Of a stretch of DNA of 64,000 nt, positions 52,832 to 64,000 are shown piece after piece; the first letter of the stretch is position 1, and every line of letters starts with the position of its first letter. Below the pieces are notes generated by a model. The model saw nothing but the letters and a program-made list of their open reading frames with translations, was not told the origin of the DNA and did no database searches. Position numbers and translations under genes: made by a program. The DNA comes from Xanthoparmelia taractica (Eukaryota > Ascomycota > Lecanoromycetes > Lecanorales > Parmeliaceae), in the NCBI GenBank assembly GCA_033085395.1, contig MU853182.1:248001-312000 (forward strand). Direction: 5' to 3'.

Positions 52832-54589
52832 ATCGACCGGAATGCGCAGCAACCCATCTGCTCCTGGGACGCAACCTTAGCATAATATTCGATACCATTG
52901 TGTAACTAGCCTCAGCGCAAAGTATGTGCATAGCGCCCGACCGGGACGTGGAGAAGTAGCGCTGTCGTGGGGTGCAAGTGTAGGATGATCGGGTATCCCA
53001 AGATGGCATAGCGCGTCCGGTGAGCATCAGCAGTAGGGCCGTGTGGTGTCCGCGGCCGTTGTGGTATAGTGGTATAGTAGAGAGGGAGGATGTGCAGAGG
53101 AGCTCACCTGAAGTGGCGGAGTGGTCGGTCTGCTGTTTACATTGTCAACGATGATGCGCTTCGAGATCTGAGGTCTTAGTCACAACTTACGCCAACGATG
53201 GAGCCGGCGTGATGAGTGGGAAGGGAGCTTCATCAGGAGGGACAGTCAGCATAGGCAGCCAAGGCTCGAGTGAAACGCGATGGAGAAGGAACGATTCGAT
53301 TTCAGCGAAGCATGCGACCAATGAGACAAGCTTGGGGATCGGATCCGACACAGGTAGTAGGTAGAGGAGGGGGTATTGTCCGTGGCATCTCAGACACAGA
53401 GTGCGGCTGACTTGTACCACTGGTTTTGGGGGGGGGGGAGGGTGAGGGAGTGGGAAAAGATTGTTGGGAGAGGTGTTGGAGGGCAGGAATGGCTGGCATA
53501 AGAAGAAGTAGTAGTATTGATAGCAGTAGTAGTTGGTAGTGGTAGTAGTTGAAAAGGGAGACTTTACCTTTGGTTATCTGAATGAATGGTATAATATTAT
53601 TATTATTTGCCTTTTAGCCAAGCAGTAAATAACATACTTGGGGGGAGCAGGAAAAGTAATAATAGGGAACAACGATAATAGGGAAGTAATAATAATAGGG
53701 AGAATGGAATAATGGGCGAAATCTAGGCACCTTTGCGTCTTCTTCCCTTTTGGATGGGGGGGAGACGGGGATAATCTTTAGCCGGGGGGGAAGAGAGAAG
53801 TTGATGAGAACGAGAGATGATTATTAATTTTACCGCTAACCTTTGTATTTTACCTTACCGTTTACTTTACCGTTTACTTTACTTCGGGCTCTCTTCCTAC
53901 CTTAAGGTACGCTTACTTCGTACTCTCTTTGGCTCCTTGCCGTTCTTTCTCCTAAGGTAAGGTACCTTATTCTTTGAAAGTATTTTACTATCGACGACAC
54001 CACTTCTCGACAGTAAGAATAAAAAATTGAAAACACAAGAAGCAATAATCGACCCTTTCATCTAGCATCATTATGATTGACAACAGCGGTACTCGAATCG
54101 TCTAATAAACACCTTTTACCATGCAGGGACTAACGAAAGTGATGCTGCACTGGTCCACTTACTGTCTTATTAGATTGATTTTTGCACCAATCACTACCAC
54201 ATCTACCACATGTCCCTCTGCTCGACTCTACTTTACTCTACTCTACTTACTCTGCTCTAAACTCTACACAACGGCATGTGGCCTCGCTTTTTCGTACAAA
54301 CACATATCCACCGCCTAACATCGTACTCGTACCTGTCTTGACCTATCTTAACAATTTTGCCAATCCCATCAGTCCCCATTGTGCGAAACGTAACTCTTCC
54401 TCCTTGCTGATAATAGTGTGCATTGTAAATCGCAAACACTGTAGTCTAAACAGTAGAACGGAGTGTTATAAATCTACATTGCATTGGAACCCATACTGAA
54501 AGCCTAGAGGTCAAAATTTGAATGTATGCATTTCCGTTAGCTTTGATGGCTTTATATTATAGACTAGTGATCGCTGAACTGTTAGATCT
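52832..54589. other. Long low-complexity 5' region of SWI1
   Basis: Contains G-runs near 53430, AGT-type microsatellites at 53500-53560, TAA/TAG-rich strings at 53580-53710 and a repeated TTTACTTTACCG motif at about 53855-53885. GGTAC/GTACC palindromic strings lie at 53900-53960. Long regulatory leaders are usual for SWI1-like genes. From 54000 to 54589 I find no gene. Confidence 0.5.
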
Positions 54590-54738
54590 AGATCTATGGC
54601 GCAGTGGTGTGAGTACAAATTTACAATTAAACATTGTTAATTGCTGACCCTTACCAGAGCGCGCCGTTCTTATATGGATTCAGCATCTATATGATCATCG
54701 TAATGCGGATGTCGTGGGTTCGACCCCCACTAGATCTA
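54590..54738 (+). tRNA. tRNA gene with two insertions, predicted anticodon UAU (Ile)
   Basis: The acceptor stem AGATCTA (54590-54596) pairs perfectly with TAGATCT (54731-54737), followed by discriminator A. The D stem is GCGC/GCGC (54599-54602 and 54659-54662). The T arm is GTGGG-TTCGACC-CCCAC (54714-54730). Box A (TGGCGCAGTGG) and box B (GGTTCGACCCC) are good, and T runs follow. The anticodon stem starts CCGTT and the loop reads CTTATA, placing TAT at 54671-54673. A 28-nt insertion follows position 37 (54675-54702); its start and the anticodon pair with an internal ATCTATATGA, as in normal pre-tRNA introns. Another 49 nt interrupt the D loop. Without both, 72 nt remain, a regular tRNA. The anticodon stem has one U-U mismatch and one G-U, so a pseudogene is possible. 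Confidence 0.65.
54609..54657 (+). other. 49-nt GT-AG insertion in the tRNA D loop
   Basis: It begins GTGAGT, contains TGCTGAC 11 nt before the end and closes ACCAG, exactly the layout of a fungal spliceosomal intron. Removing it restores AGTGGTA as a 7-nt D loop closed by GCGC/GCGC. Pre-tRNA introns in fungi normally lie only after position 37 and are removed by an endonuclease that does not use these signals. Confidence 0.65.
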
Positions 54739-55021
54739 AACTCATACCTTTTTACATTTTTTTTTTAGCTGAATCCCTTTTCCAGTAACTATAAAAAGTG
54801 AAATCCTCCGTTAATCTTAGATAGTGTGATAATGGGTAAAATCGCCCTTGATACGTTAGGTAGATTTTCGTGATCTCGTAGTGCCATACCTTACTCAAGG
54901 TACTTAGTTGGTTTTTGGACAGCTCCCCAAAACAACACCTTCAGCCTCTGCACGCAGCATTTCCAATCCCTTGGTTATCTGAATACTTCTCCTTACTTGC
55001 AAGACCGCAACCACTCACATC
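54739..55021. other. tRNA trailer and RPT3 promoter region
   Basis: The first 30 bases are the tRNA trailer with T runs. The remainder should contain the RPT3 promoter; no motif was assigned. Confidence 0.5.
54749..54766 (+). terminator. RNA polymerase III terminator for the tRNA
   Basis: Five Ts at 54749-54753 and ten Ts at 54757-54766 follow the tRNA 3' end by 11 and 19 nt, the expected place for Pol III termination. Confidence 0.7.
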
Positions 55022-56487
55022 ATGGGAGACACCGCTGTGGAAAACTTGTCAAACGTGATTCCACCCCACAAGAGGCAAACGCCATCAAATATACCCAGCA
55101 TCGACATCGAAGGCATCGGTAACGATGATAGCGATGAATACTCGACCCTCAAGAAACTTCAACGACATCTCGAGTAAGCCTCGACGCCCATGAATATCAT
55201 ACGTGCACTAAGCTTGACATAGGTACATCAACCTACAAGAAGAGTATATCAAGGATGAGCAGAGGTAAGCCTAAGGTATGAGACTTTCAGGAGTCGTTCT
55301 CTAAACGGATAGCAGGAGCCTGAAGAGAGAGCTGGTACGAGCACAAGAAGAAATCAAGCGGATACAAAGTGTTCCCTTGGTCATCGGCCAGTTCATGGAA
55401 GCAATCGATCAAAAGTACGCAACCCAAAATAGGGCTTCTCCCATTCCTGATGACTGATGTCTGCGCAGCACCGGTATCGTGCAATCATCAACAGGTTCTA
55501 ACTATGTTGTCCGCATCCTTTCCACCCTCGATCGAGAAAAACTCAAGCCATCATCGTCCGTCGCCCTTCACCGCCACTCGAATTCTCTCGTTGACATTCT
55601 GCCGCCTGAAGCCGATTCATCTATTGCAATGCTGGGTGCTCACGAAAAGCCTGATGTGACGTACGCGGATGTCGGGGGCTTGGATATGCAGAAGCAGGAG
55701 ATTCGGGAAGCTGTGGAACTGCCCTTGTCGCATTTTGACCTCTACAAGCAAATAGGTGGGTACACGTTATCTTTGGTCGTCAGGGCTGTGCTGATGACCA
55801 GCAGGCATCGACCCACCTCGGGGTGTACTTCTGTACGGTCCGCCCGGCACTGGCAAAACCATGCTGGTCAAAGCGGTGGCCAATAGCACAACGGCAAATT
55901 TCATTCGCGTCGTGGGCTCAGAGTTTGTGCAAAAGTATCTGGGAGAGGGGCCCCGTATGGTGCGCGATGTTTTCCGAATGGCAAGAGAAAATTCGCCTGC
56001 GATCATCTTCATCGATGAGATTGATGCCATTGCAACGAAACGGTTTGATGCTCAGACGGGCGCAGACCGAGAAGTGCAGCGCATACTGCTGGAGCTACTG
56101 AATCAGATGGATGGCTTTGACCAGACCAGCAATGTCAAAGTTATCATGGCTACAAACCGAGCCGACACTTTGGACCCTGCACTACTACGCCCAGGTCGTC
56201 TAGACCGCAAGATTGAATTCCCTTCACTACGAGACCGTCGGGAAAGACGATTGATTTTCACGACGATTTCAGCAAAGATGTCACTATCGCCCGAAGTCGA
56301 TTTGGATTCTCTCATCATCCGCAACGATCCATTGTCAGGCGCAATTATAGCAGCCATTATGCAAGAGGCGGGTTTGAGAGCTGTCAGAAAGAACAGATAC
56401 AACATTATCCAATCGGACTTGGAGGATGCATATTCGAGCCAAGTGAAGGGGGAGGCAAGCGATATCAAATTCGATTTCTACAAGTAG
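55022..56487 (+). CDS. RPT3: 26S proteasome regulatory AAA-ATPase subunit Rpt3
   Basis: Five exons (55022-55173, 55223-55264, 55316-55414, 55469-55755, 55805-56487) give 420 residues, the usual Rpt3 length. An N-terminal coiled coil (LKKLQRHLEYINLQEEYIKD) leads to the OB domain (GSNYVVRILSTLDREKLKPS, LHRHSNSLVDILPPEADSSI). The AAA domain begins DVTYADVGGLDMQKQEIREA. It has Walker A GPPGTGKT (about 205), Walker B IIFIDEID (about 260), and NQMDGFD, ATNRADTLDPALLRPGRLDR. The C-terminus FDFYK ends Rpt3 and helps dock into the alpha ring. The subunit unfolds ubiquitinated substrates in the 19S base. It is transcribed away from the tRNA just upstream. Confidence 0.96.
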
Positions 56488-56876
56488 CATCTTTTCAGCG
56501 CTGCATCTTATATACCACAAGTATGCCTATAGAGCTAGAGTTCCGATGAACCTTTCATCACAGGAGATTGGATCTCAGCGTGATAGATGTAAATGATCAC
56601 GCAAGAGTGTCCACCATCATAATTCATGCTGCAGCTCACCAAGGTTATTGCTCGTGTGATCCACTACAGCTTGCTTGGCGCTTGATAAAAAGGGTCCAAC
56701 CTGCGCTAATCTACTTGCGCAAGGGTGCTGGAGGCAACCGCCGTGGTCATCATCCACCTACCTCGCCTAGCCACTCCCAGCCTCCTTCCACCAACAACTG
56801 CCTCACCTATCTATCATCATTTCCCACCTCAATCGCTTGCATTACTCTGTAACATACGCTTCACTGGTTTGAGAAC
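56488..56876. other. Intergenic between RPT3 and the aspartic protease
   Basis: Contains the RPT3 3' UTR and the protease promoter, with a C/T-rich stretch at 56750-56830 close to the start codon that is typical of filamentous-fungal promoters. No gene was found. Confidence 0.5.
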
Positions 56877-58253
56877 ATGAAGAGCAGATTCCTTTTTGCC
56901 GCTGCGGCCTTTGCCGGCCTGGCGAACTGCGGCGTCCATAAGCTGAAGCTTGAGAAAGTGCCTTTATCAGAGCAGCTCGAGCATGCTGACATCACCACAC
57001 ATGCAAGGTCTCTTTACAAGAAATATTCCGGCCAAAAGTTCATGGGCATCCGCCCAGAAGCACACAGAGATAATATGTTTCGGGACGCTGCAATCCATTT
57101 GGAGCATGACGATCACCCAGTACCTGTCTCGAACTTCTTGAATGCCCAATGTTTGTTCTACCACACCTATTCCATGATTCTAAATCTCACAAGGCTCTAG
57201 ACTTCTCTGAAATCGCTATCGGCACCCCGCCACAGACATTCAAAGTAGTCTTGGACACTGGCTCCTCCAACCTCTGGGTCCCATCAACCGAGTGTGGATC
57301 CATTGCTTGCTATCTTCATACCAAGTACGATTCGTCTGCCTCATCAACATACAAGAAGAATGGTTCCGAATTTGAGATTCGATATGGTTCGGGCAGCTTA
57401 AGCGGCTTCATCTCACAGGACACTGTCCAGATTGGCGACATCAATATCAAGAACCAGGACTTTGCTGAGGCTACTCAAGAGCCCGGCCTTGCTTTTGCCT
57501 TCGGACGTTTTGATGGCATAATGGGTCTCGGCTATGATACCATCAGCGTCAACAAGATCGTTCCACCTTTCTATAACATGATTGACCAAAACCTTCTCGA
57601 CGAGCCCGTCGTCTCCTTCTACCTCAGCAACACCGACAACGGCGAAGGTGACGAATCCGAGGCCATGTTCGGTGGCGTAAACAAGGATCACTATAGCGGC
57701 AAAATGACCAAAATCCCGTTGAGACGCAAGGCATACTGGGAAGTTGATCTTGATGCCATCACTTTTGGTGATGCCACAGCTGAGCTTGACGACACTGGCG
57801 TTATCCTGGACACCGGAACCTCTTTGATTGCTCTTCCATCCACCCTAGCCGAGCTTCTGTGAGTCATGACGTTCCTATTTTTTAACGCTAGATATTAACC
57901 TAGAATAGCAACAAGGAGATCGGTGCAAAGAAGGGCTTCAATGGCCAGTATAGTGTCGATTGCTCGAAAAGGGATAAGCTTCCGGATATGTCATTCACTC
58001 TTACCGGTCAGAATTTCACGATCGGTCCGTATGATTACATTCTCGAGGTCCAAGGTTCCTGTATTTCGTCTTTCTTCGGCATGGGTAAGTTCGTTTCGTC
58101 TGCCGCTCACCGCGTGGAGCTGATGTATATCCAATAGACTTCCCCGAACCCGTTGGCCCATTGGCAATCCTTGGTGACGCTTTTTTGAGGAAATGGTATT
58201 CCGTGTACGATCTTGGCACCAACAGTGTCGGGCTCGCTCTGTCCAAGCAGTAA
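56877..58253 (+). CDS. PEP4: Vacuolar aspartic protease (proteinase A-like)
   Basis: Four exons (56877-57150, 57201-57858, 57909-58084, 58138-58253) give 407 residues. A signal peptide (MKSRFLFAAAAFAGLANCG) and a propeptide (HKLKLEKVPLSEQLEHADIT) precede the mature enzyme, which starts near the PVSNFLNAQYFSEIAIGTPP motif. The two catalytic aspartates sit in DTGSS (about 109) and DTGTS (about 294). The flap tyrosine is in RYGSGSLSGF. The end (PVGPLAILGDAFLRKWYSVY then DLG) matches saccharopepsin/PEP4. There is no C-terminal GPI or Ser/Thr tail, which argues for the vacuolar type over yapsins. PEP4-type proteases mature other vacuolar hydrolases and degrade autophagic cargo. Confidence 0.94.
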
Positions 58254-59091
58254 GGCACCTGTACATTGAGCGCGGAATCGACACAGTCATTGGGAGTCGG
58301 AGAGTAAATTGTAGGTCAATGTTTTTGATTGGAAGTTTCCAGGGTTGACAAGGAAAGGACGAGGGACTTGGGGACTCGATGTTCAATACGTCTTCTCTGT
58401 ATTTTACTAGTGCGTAGTCTAGTGATTTAAACACATGCAGTGATTATGACCTTGTTCCGACGGACACATGTGTAAAGACCACTGGTCTTGCTTGTAATGC
58501 AGAGCTGCGGAAAGAGAGCTTTCAATACAACAGTCCAAGGGTCGTTGTTGTATACCTTATGAATGGTAAGAGTACTACTCCAGGCTCGCACTCAAACAAG
58601 GGTTGATGGAGGCCAGCCTTATTGCATTTACAAAGGAAGGTACTCGTACTTCGTACCTTACTTTACCGTTGGTGCCGTAATACGCGCGTTGATCTGCAAC
58701 TAAAGTACCGTAACGGTTTCTTATCTCCGTCCATCCAACTCAGATTGTTTATAAACGTTAAAGTACTTACCTTACTTAAGGTAGTTATAATTCGATAGCA
58801 AGAATGTTTGCCAGTAGATAAAACTACCTTATCCCAACAGTGAGGTTTGCTGAATGATAATTGCTTCGTTCACATTCTCCAGTTTGCTGCAGTCGTCATG
58901 AACACGCTGTTGGCACATGTTCATCCTTGTCCTGCATCACCTGAACCAAATGGTAGCACAAACAACGAAGCCTTGCATGCTCCCAAGACCCGCTGCCTCC
59001 ACCACCTTCAACGCTTCCTTGTGCCTCTAATTCTATGATCATTATCTTCACCCGCTCGGAATAAATACATACATACACCTCTCAACCCAAT
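58254..59091. other. Intergenic between the protease and ATG26
   Basis: No gene is visible. Short GTAC/TACC-rich strings (TACTCGTACTTCGTACCTTA and TTACTTTACCGTT near 58640-58665, TACCTTACTTAAGGTA near 58765-58785) resemble those at 35.9 and 53.9 kb. Confidence 0.5.
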
Positions 59092-62000
59092 ATGCCTCCC
59101 CATAACGAGCTCCATACGATGGTTGGGCGAAAGCTTACCAGAAAAAGGAAGCCAGTTCGAGCTTCCTCGGTACAATATCCTGCAAGGTTAAAGGAAGGGG
59201 AAGACGCGCAAGAGGATGTCACAGCTACTAAGGGTGAACCTGCTCAGCATATGAACCAATCCATCTTCTCCATGATCGCTGCGGCGGGGTCCAAGGTTGA
59301 CTTCAACGCACGTTTGGACGAGGAAGAAGAAAGCAGTGATAGCGATGACGATGACCCGGATTCGGCCCTTCCAGGCGATGTTGAGGAGCAGTCCAACCAT
59401 CCCCGGCCTCAGACGCAGTTGGACGAGCAGCATGAGGACAACCTTCCTGGAGAAAAGCCAAGGAGACCGCTGGGAGAATCGGCCGAGCACAGAGGCCTGC
59501 GTTCGTTACCAAAGCTAGATCTACGCACAATCGAAGAGAAAAGCTACATGTCCCAAAGTTTGCGCTTGCCGTCAAGTGAAGTGTTGAACCAGCACCCGGG
59601 TCCAATAGGTGTTACCCCACGGGATGCTCCTGTCATGAGCAGGATGCTAGAAGCGCAGGCCGAGCTGATTCCTTCCACACCACCTTTGGAAATCGGGAAC
59701 ACTGGTGCAGAAGATACCCACGTCACAATTGACAAAGATGCTCCTATCAACCTAGCGACTCGGCTGATGGAAATTTTTGGCTTCAAAAGACCCGAGGAGG
59801 TGGTATCAGGTATTCAGAATTGATACTATGGATTCCTGCCAGCGCGCTGATGGGTCTATAGAATATCCCTGTTGGCTTTTACAAAGTGTTCTACTCCAAG
59901 GTTATATGTACATAACCCAGAACCACATTTGTTTCTATTCATATCTCCCCAAAAAATCTGTGAGCCAGCCACAGTCTCGTCCTGACCACCACGTCTGAGC
60001 TCACACACTAGCAGAATGTGACCGCCAAATCTGGGCATCTCTTCAAAAGGGGAAAACAGAACCCAAAATTCCACCGATATTGGTTTACTTTAAAGGGAGA
60101 TGTTCTATCATACTATACTGATCAGTCGCGTCTCTACTTTCCAAGTGGCAATATCGATCTACGTTACGGCATATCTGCCTCAGAGAAAGGCAAAGATTTC
60201 ACTATTGTCACCGACCAACGAGTGTACCATTTCAAGGCGGATAGCGCTACCAGCGCAAAGGATTGGGTTAAGACGCTTCAGAAGGTTATCTTCCGCTCTC
60301 ACAATGATGGTGACAGCGTCAAAATATTTCTGCCGATTGAGAATGTCATTGACGTCGAAGAAAGCCCGGTCAGTGGGCTTGCAGAGACCCTCAAGATCCG
60401 CGTGGTAGATAACGACGAGACCTACGCCGTTGAGGAGGTATGGAGGCTCTACACTCAACGAAGTGCTGATGCTGACATATCAAAATAGTACTTCTTTTCC
60501 TTCTTCAGCTTCGGACACGACGCCTTCAATGTCCTACACACCATGGTGAATGACACAACCGCGCAGAAGATCCCCCAAGACATTCTGTCACGGTTTCCAG
60601 CGCATGAGGGTTCTCGTTCACGTAGTAGCTCTCAATTTCCCAGCAAGAAGCAACCTTACGATCTTAGAGCGGGCAGTCCCTTGGACACAGCGATACCCAT
60701 GTTAGACGATAACGTTCGTGCTACGCTTGCCCCGTTCTCTCCGACAGGAACTGGGCAAGTCAGTCCTCGCGTAAGTGGCGATTGGGGAAGACGTAGCGTG
60801 GACGTAGGCTGGAGAAGCATAGATGGGGGTCGCAAGAGCGTCGACTGTCCAGCCAGAGTCTCTAGTCGTACCAGTCTCGAGCGAGGTAGAAGAAGTGTGA
60901 GCACTAGCAGGAACAGACTGAACAAAAATTATCTGGGGACGAAGGCACAATACACAGCGCCGCAAGGATCCACTGAATCCTTTGTTCACTCACTTGAGCA
61001 GGGTACGGAATCTTCTGTGCCCAACCTTTCGAGCGACGAGACGCAAGGTTCTGGGAGTCAGATCCTGAATGGAAGCGATGTCTTCCAATCTCCAACGATT
61101 CAACGTCTCCACGGTTCTCCGCCTTCTGATAAAAACAGCGAACGTGGAAGATCAGCGGATTCCGGAAGCTCCAATCCTATAGATACGCATAGCAAGAATC
61201 GTCATCCCACCAGGTCTTATGGGGAGCAAAGTCGTGTAGAAAGCCTACAAGGCGGCGATCCAAACAGAAGTCAACTGTCGCAGTCCAATTCTTCGCCAAC
61301 ACTCCACCAACTTGTCAAAGTAGGTGCCTATCCTTTGCAGAGAGCAGCAGGTTTCGCCGGCTATCTCCGATCTCGGTCAAAAAGAGTCAGTAACCTGCTT
61401 GCTACCGAGTCTATGGGCTACGTGGAGAAGGTGTCCGGTATGTGGGCTGGGAGTCGCAGACACTATAGTGATGCAGAGGGCATCTTATCCGATGATCGGC
61501 TTCAGGATCTTGACGATGAAAACAACCCCGCGAAACATGGTGACCGCTTTAGAGAGCATTTCGCACTACCAGCATCCGAGAAGCTACAAGCAACTTACTT
61601 TGGATTTTTACACCGCGTCTTACCTCTTTACGGCAAGATCTATGTCAGCAACAAGAACGTCTGCTACAGGAGTCTCTTCAAGGGTACCAGAACAAAAATG
61701 GTGCTGCCACTCAAGGATATCGAGACCATCGACAAGGAGAAAGGCTTTAGGTTCGGCTATTCAGGGCTTGTCATTGTCATCCGTGGTCATGAAGAACTCT
61801 TCTTTGAGTTCTCTCAGCCCGAAGCCCGAGATGATTGCGCAATTACAATCTTGGAAAAACTGGGGACAATTCAATCTTCGCTAGACTCCGGGTTGTTGAC
61901 GCAAGAGTACAAGGAAGAAGCCGAGACCGCCAAAGCCGAAAACAAGATGCTACAAGAAGCGAGGAGAGCCGGTCGTAATACGTACGAGCTGGAAGCCCTA

Positions 62001-63616
62001 GAAGGAGTGGACTGTGGCGAGCATGCGCAGGAAGAAGCGTCACCAACGTTCTTTGACGACCCTCAAGCATCGATCCTCAATTTCAAGCCCACCGAATCAC
62101 TTCGAATCACGTGTCTTACTATTGGATCAAGAGGGGATGTCCAGCCGTATATTGCCCTCTGCAAAAGGCTTTTGGAGGAGGGACACCGACCAAAGATTGC
62201 CACCCATGCGGAGTTCAAAGGTTGGGTTACAAAGCACGGAATAGAATTTGCGACCGTCGACGGTGATCCTGCTGAGCTGATGAGAATCTGCGTGGAGAAT
62301 GGAATGTTTACGTATTCCTTCCTGAGAGAAGCTTCGGTCAAGTTTCGCGGCTGGATTGACGAGCTTCTTACATCGGCGTGGAAAGCCTGTCAAGATACGG
62401 ACATACTCATTGAAAGCCCTAGCGCAATGGCCGGCATCCATATCGCAGAAGCCTTAGGTATCCCTTACTTCCGGGCTTTTGCCATGCCCTGGACACGCAC
62501 CAGAGCCTACCCTCACGCTTTTGCCGTCCCAGAGCACAAGATGGGTGGCGCATACAATTATATAACCTATGTCATGTTCGACAACATCTTTTGGAAAGCC
62601 ACAGCTGGCCAAATCAATCGCTGGCGCAAAAAGGAACTTGGGCTTCGCAGCACTAGTCTCGACAAGTTGCAACCTAACAAGGTTCCCTTTCTGTACAACT
62701 TCAGTCCCTTCGTTGTTGTTCCCCCACTCGACTTCAGCGACTGGATCCGAGTCACGGGATATTGGTTCCTTGACGAGGCTTCTGATTGGTCACCACCTGA
62801 CGCCCTTGTTGATTTCATTGCTAGGGCACGGGTCGATGAGAAGAAAGTAGTCTACATCGGCTTTGGCTCCATTGTCGTCTCCGATCCTGCTGCTCTAACA
62901 AAAACTGTAGTGGAGTCCGTCTTGAAAGCAGATGTGCGCTGTATCCTCTCCAAAGGCTGGTCTGACCGTTTGGGCAACCGCGACGCTACTATCGCTGAAG
63001 TGCCTCTTCCTCCAGAGATCCACCAGATCACCTCGGCACCACATGATTGGCTGTTCAAGCAGATCGACGCAGCCGTTCACCACGGTGGTGCTGGTACAAC
63101 GGGCGCTAGCCTGCGCGCCGGACTACCCACCATCATCAAACCCTTCTTTGGCGACCAATTCTTTTTTGGGTCCAGGATAGAGGACCTGGGTGTGGGCATA
63201 TGTATGAAGAAGGTCAATGTCACTGTCTTCTCGAGAGCACTGTGGGAAGCGACACACAGCCATCGTATGATCACTAAGGCGCGGATCTTAGGGGAGCAGA
63301 TTCGTAAGGTAAGCCACAGACAGTTTTCGAATTCGACTCGTTGTTGATTGAACGCACCGCTGACGGGGCGCAGGAGGACGGTGTAGGAACGGCGATAAAA
63401 GCCATTTACCGCGACCTCGAATATGCAAAGACTCTGATCAAGCATCGCAGGGATTCGGCTACTGATGATATGGCGAGCGATGCCAACGACGAATGGACGT
63501 TTATTGGCGATGAGAGCGATCCAGAGTTGGCAAGGCGGATTGCGGATTGGGAGCCTAGAAAAAGCCTTCAGGTAGGCGAGGGAAGAGGAAGGCAGAGCTT
63601 AGATCTAGGGGCCTGA
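59092..63616 (+). CDS. ATG26: UDP-glucose:sterol 3-beta-glucosyltransferase
   Basis: Five exons (59092-59809, 59862-59959, 60015-60437, 60489-63308, 63374-63616) give 1433 residues. In order: an acidic disordered N-terminus; a first GRAM part (ATRLMEIFGFKRPEEVVSEY, PCWLLQSVLLQGYMYITQNH) at about 225-270; a PH domain (KSGHLFKRGKQNPKFHRYWF) at about 276-375; a long Ser-rich linker; a second GRAM (HFALPASEKLQATYFGFLHR) near 770-840; and the glycosyltransferase-28 type domain (RITCLTIGSRGDVQPYIALC) from about 950, with the UDP-sugar site HHGGAGTTGASLRAGLPTII near 1276. The enzyme makes sterol glucosides on membranes; GRAM-containing versions act in pexophagy in some fungi. The full domain set and length match fungal ATG26. 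Confidence 0.96.
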
Positions 63617-64000
63617 GTCATTGTGGTTGATGATGTTCTGATGTCCGAGAAGGGGTCGCCGGATAGCAGGTTTGTTTTTCTTGGAATCTCTGCTGTACAT
63701 TGAGCGAGCGGGAGTATTTCCCTGGATAATGATGGAATGAAGGCTAGAACAGCAACGATTGTGGATACGGCGACTGGCTTGTCAGTGACACCATGCTCAC
63801 CGGCTGGCGAGGGCGTTTATAAGTTGGAATCTTTGAACTCCATTCCAGGGCCGGCCTGCCTGCCTGTGGTGTATCCTCATAAAACGCACATATACCGATT
63901 ATGTCAAAAGGAAGACTAAGGTAGAATAGACGAATAGACGAATAATCATTGTGGAGAGATGTCATCTTTTGGTATCAAGACTCAACGCGTGCTTTCAAAC
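63617..64000. other. ATG26 3' flank
   Basis: No gene is visible to the end of the window. Confidence 0.5.

Noticed and set aside
54121..54499. Overlapping short frames upstream of the tRNA
   Set aside because: Repetitive Leu/Ser/Thr/Tyr composition from CTCTACTTTACTC-like DNA; no domain, and frames overlap each other.

Overview
The window looks like nuclear chromosomal DNA of a filamentous ascomycete (Pezizomycotina). Genes on both strands are compact, with short 45-80 nt GT-AG introns, CTNAC-type branch points and C/TAG acceptors. The conserved proteins (BimE-type APC1, AMSH/Sst2, ATG26 with a GRAM-PH-GRAM-glucosyltransferase layout, MOZART1, Q-rich SWI1) are fungal in form. Fot1/pogo-like and Tc1-like relics carry stop codons of the kind repeat-induced point mutation leaves. 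The class (Dothideomycetes or Eurotiomycetes) cannot be fixed by eye. Exon coordinates below were spliced by hand from donor/acceptor sequence, reading frame and remembered family conservation.

Layout. 0-2 kb: a PRISE-like reductase gene with an in-frame stop and a frameshift. 1.9-19.9 kb: an intact housekeeping block with POL2 (-), COX20 (+), AMSH-like deubiquitinase (-), a mitochondrial transcription factor B-like methyltransferase (+) and APC1 (-). POL2 and COX20 share a promoter holding two MCB (ACGCGT) boxes. 19.9-29 kb: an accessory stretch with a D-Ala-D-Ala ligase relic, an alpha/beta hydrolase, the tiny three-exon MZT1 gene, a deleted Fot1/pogo relic and a 1.07-kb TIR element flanked by TA dinucleotides. 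29-35.4 kb: a beta-propeller-like protein (possibly Nup37-like), six-exon eIF2A and a small conserved-looking unknown. 35.4-39.1 kb: a gene graveyard with palindromic repeats, a SAT4/rhodopsin-type membrane protein relic and a FAD-linked (berberine-bridge type) oxidoreductase relic. 39.1-64 kb: a second dense housekeeping block with a PB1-Myb-UBA protein, AIM24, ATM1, eIF3e/INT6, mL49/IMG2, SWI1, a tRNA, RPT3, a vacuolar aspartic protease and ATG26.

The housekeeping genes cover DNA replication (POL2), mitosis (APC1, MZT1), chromatin (SWI1), translation initiation (eIF2A, eIF3e), proteolysis (RPT3, Sst2, PEP4-like), autophagy/sterol glucosides (ATG26) and mitochondria (COX20, Mtf1-like, AIM24, ATM1, mL49). 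Close divergent pairs (POL2/COX20, AMSH/Mtf1-like, AIM24/ATM1, eIF3e/mL49) probably share promoters.

The most unusual object is a tRNA gene at 54590-54738. It folds into a regular 72-nt cloverleaf (predicted anticodon UAU) only if two insertions are removed: a 28-nt insertion at the normal anticodon-loop intron site, and a 49-nt insertion in the D loop that has the donor, branch point and acceptor of a spliceosomal intron. I know of no such D-loop insertion in a fungal nuclear tRNA; it needs a database and RNA check.
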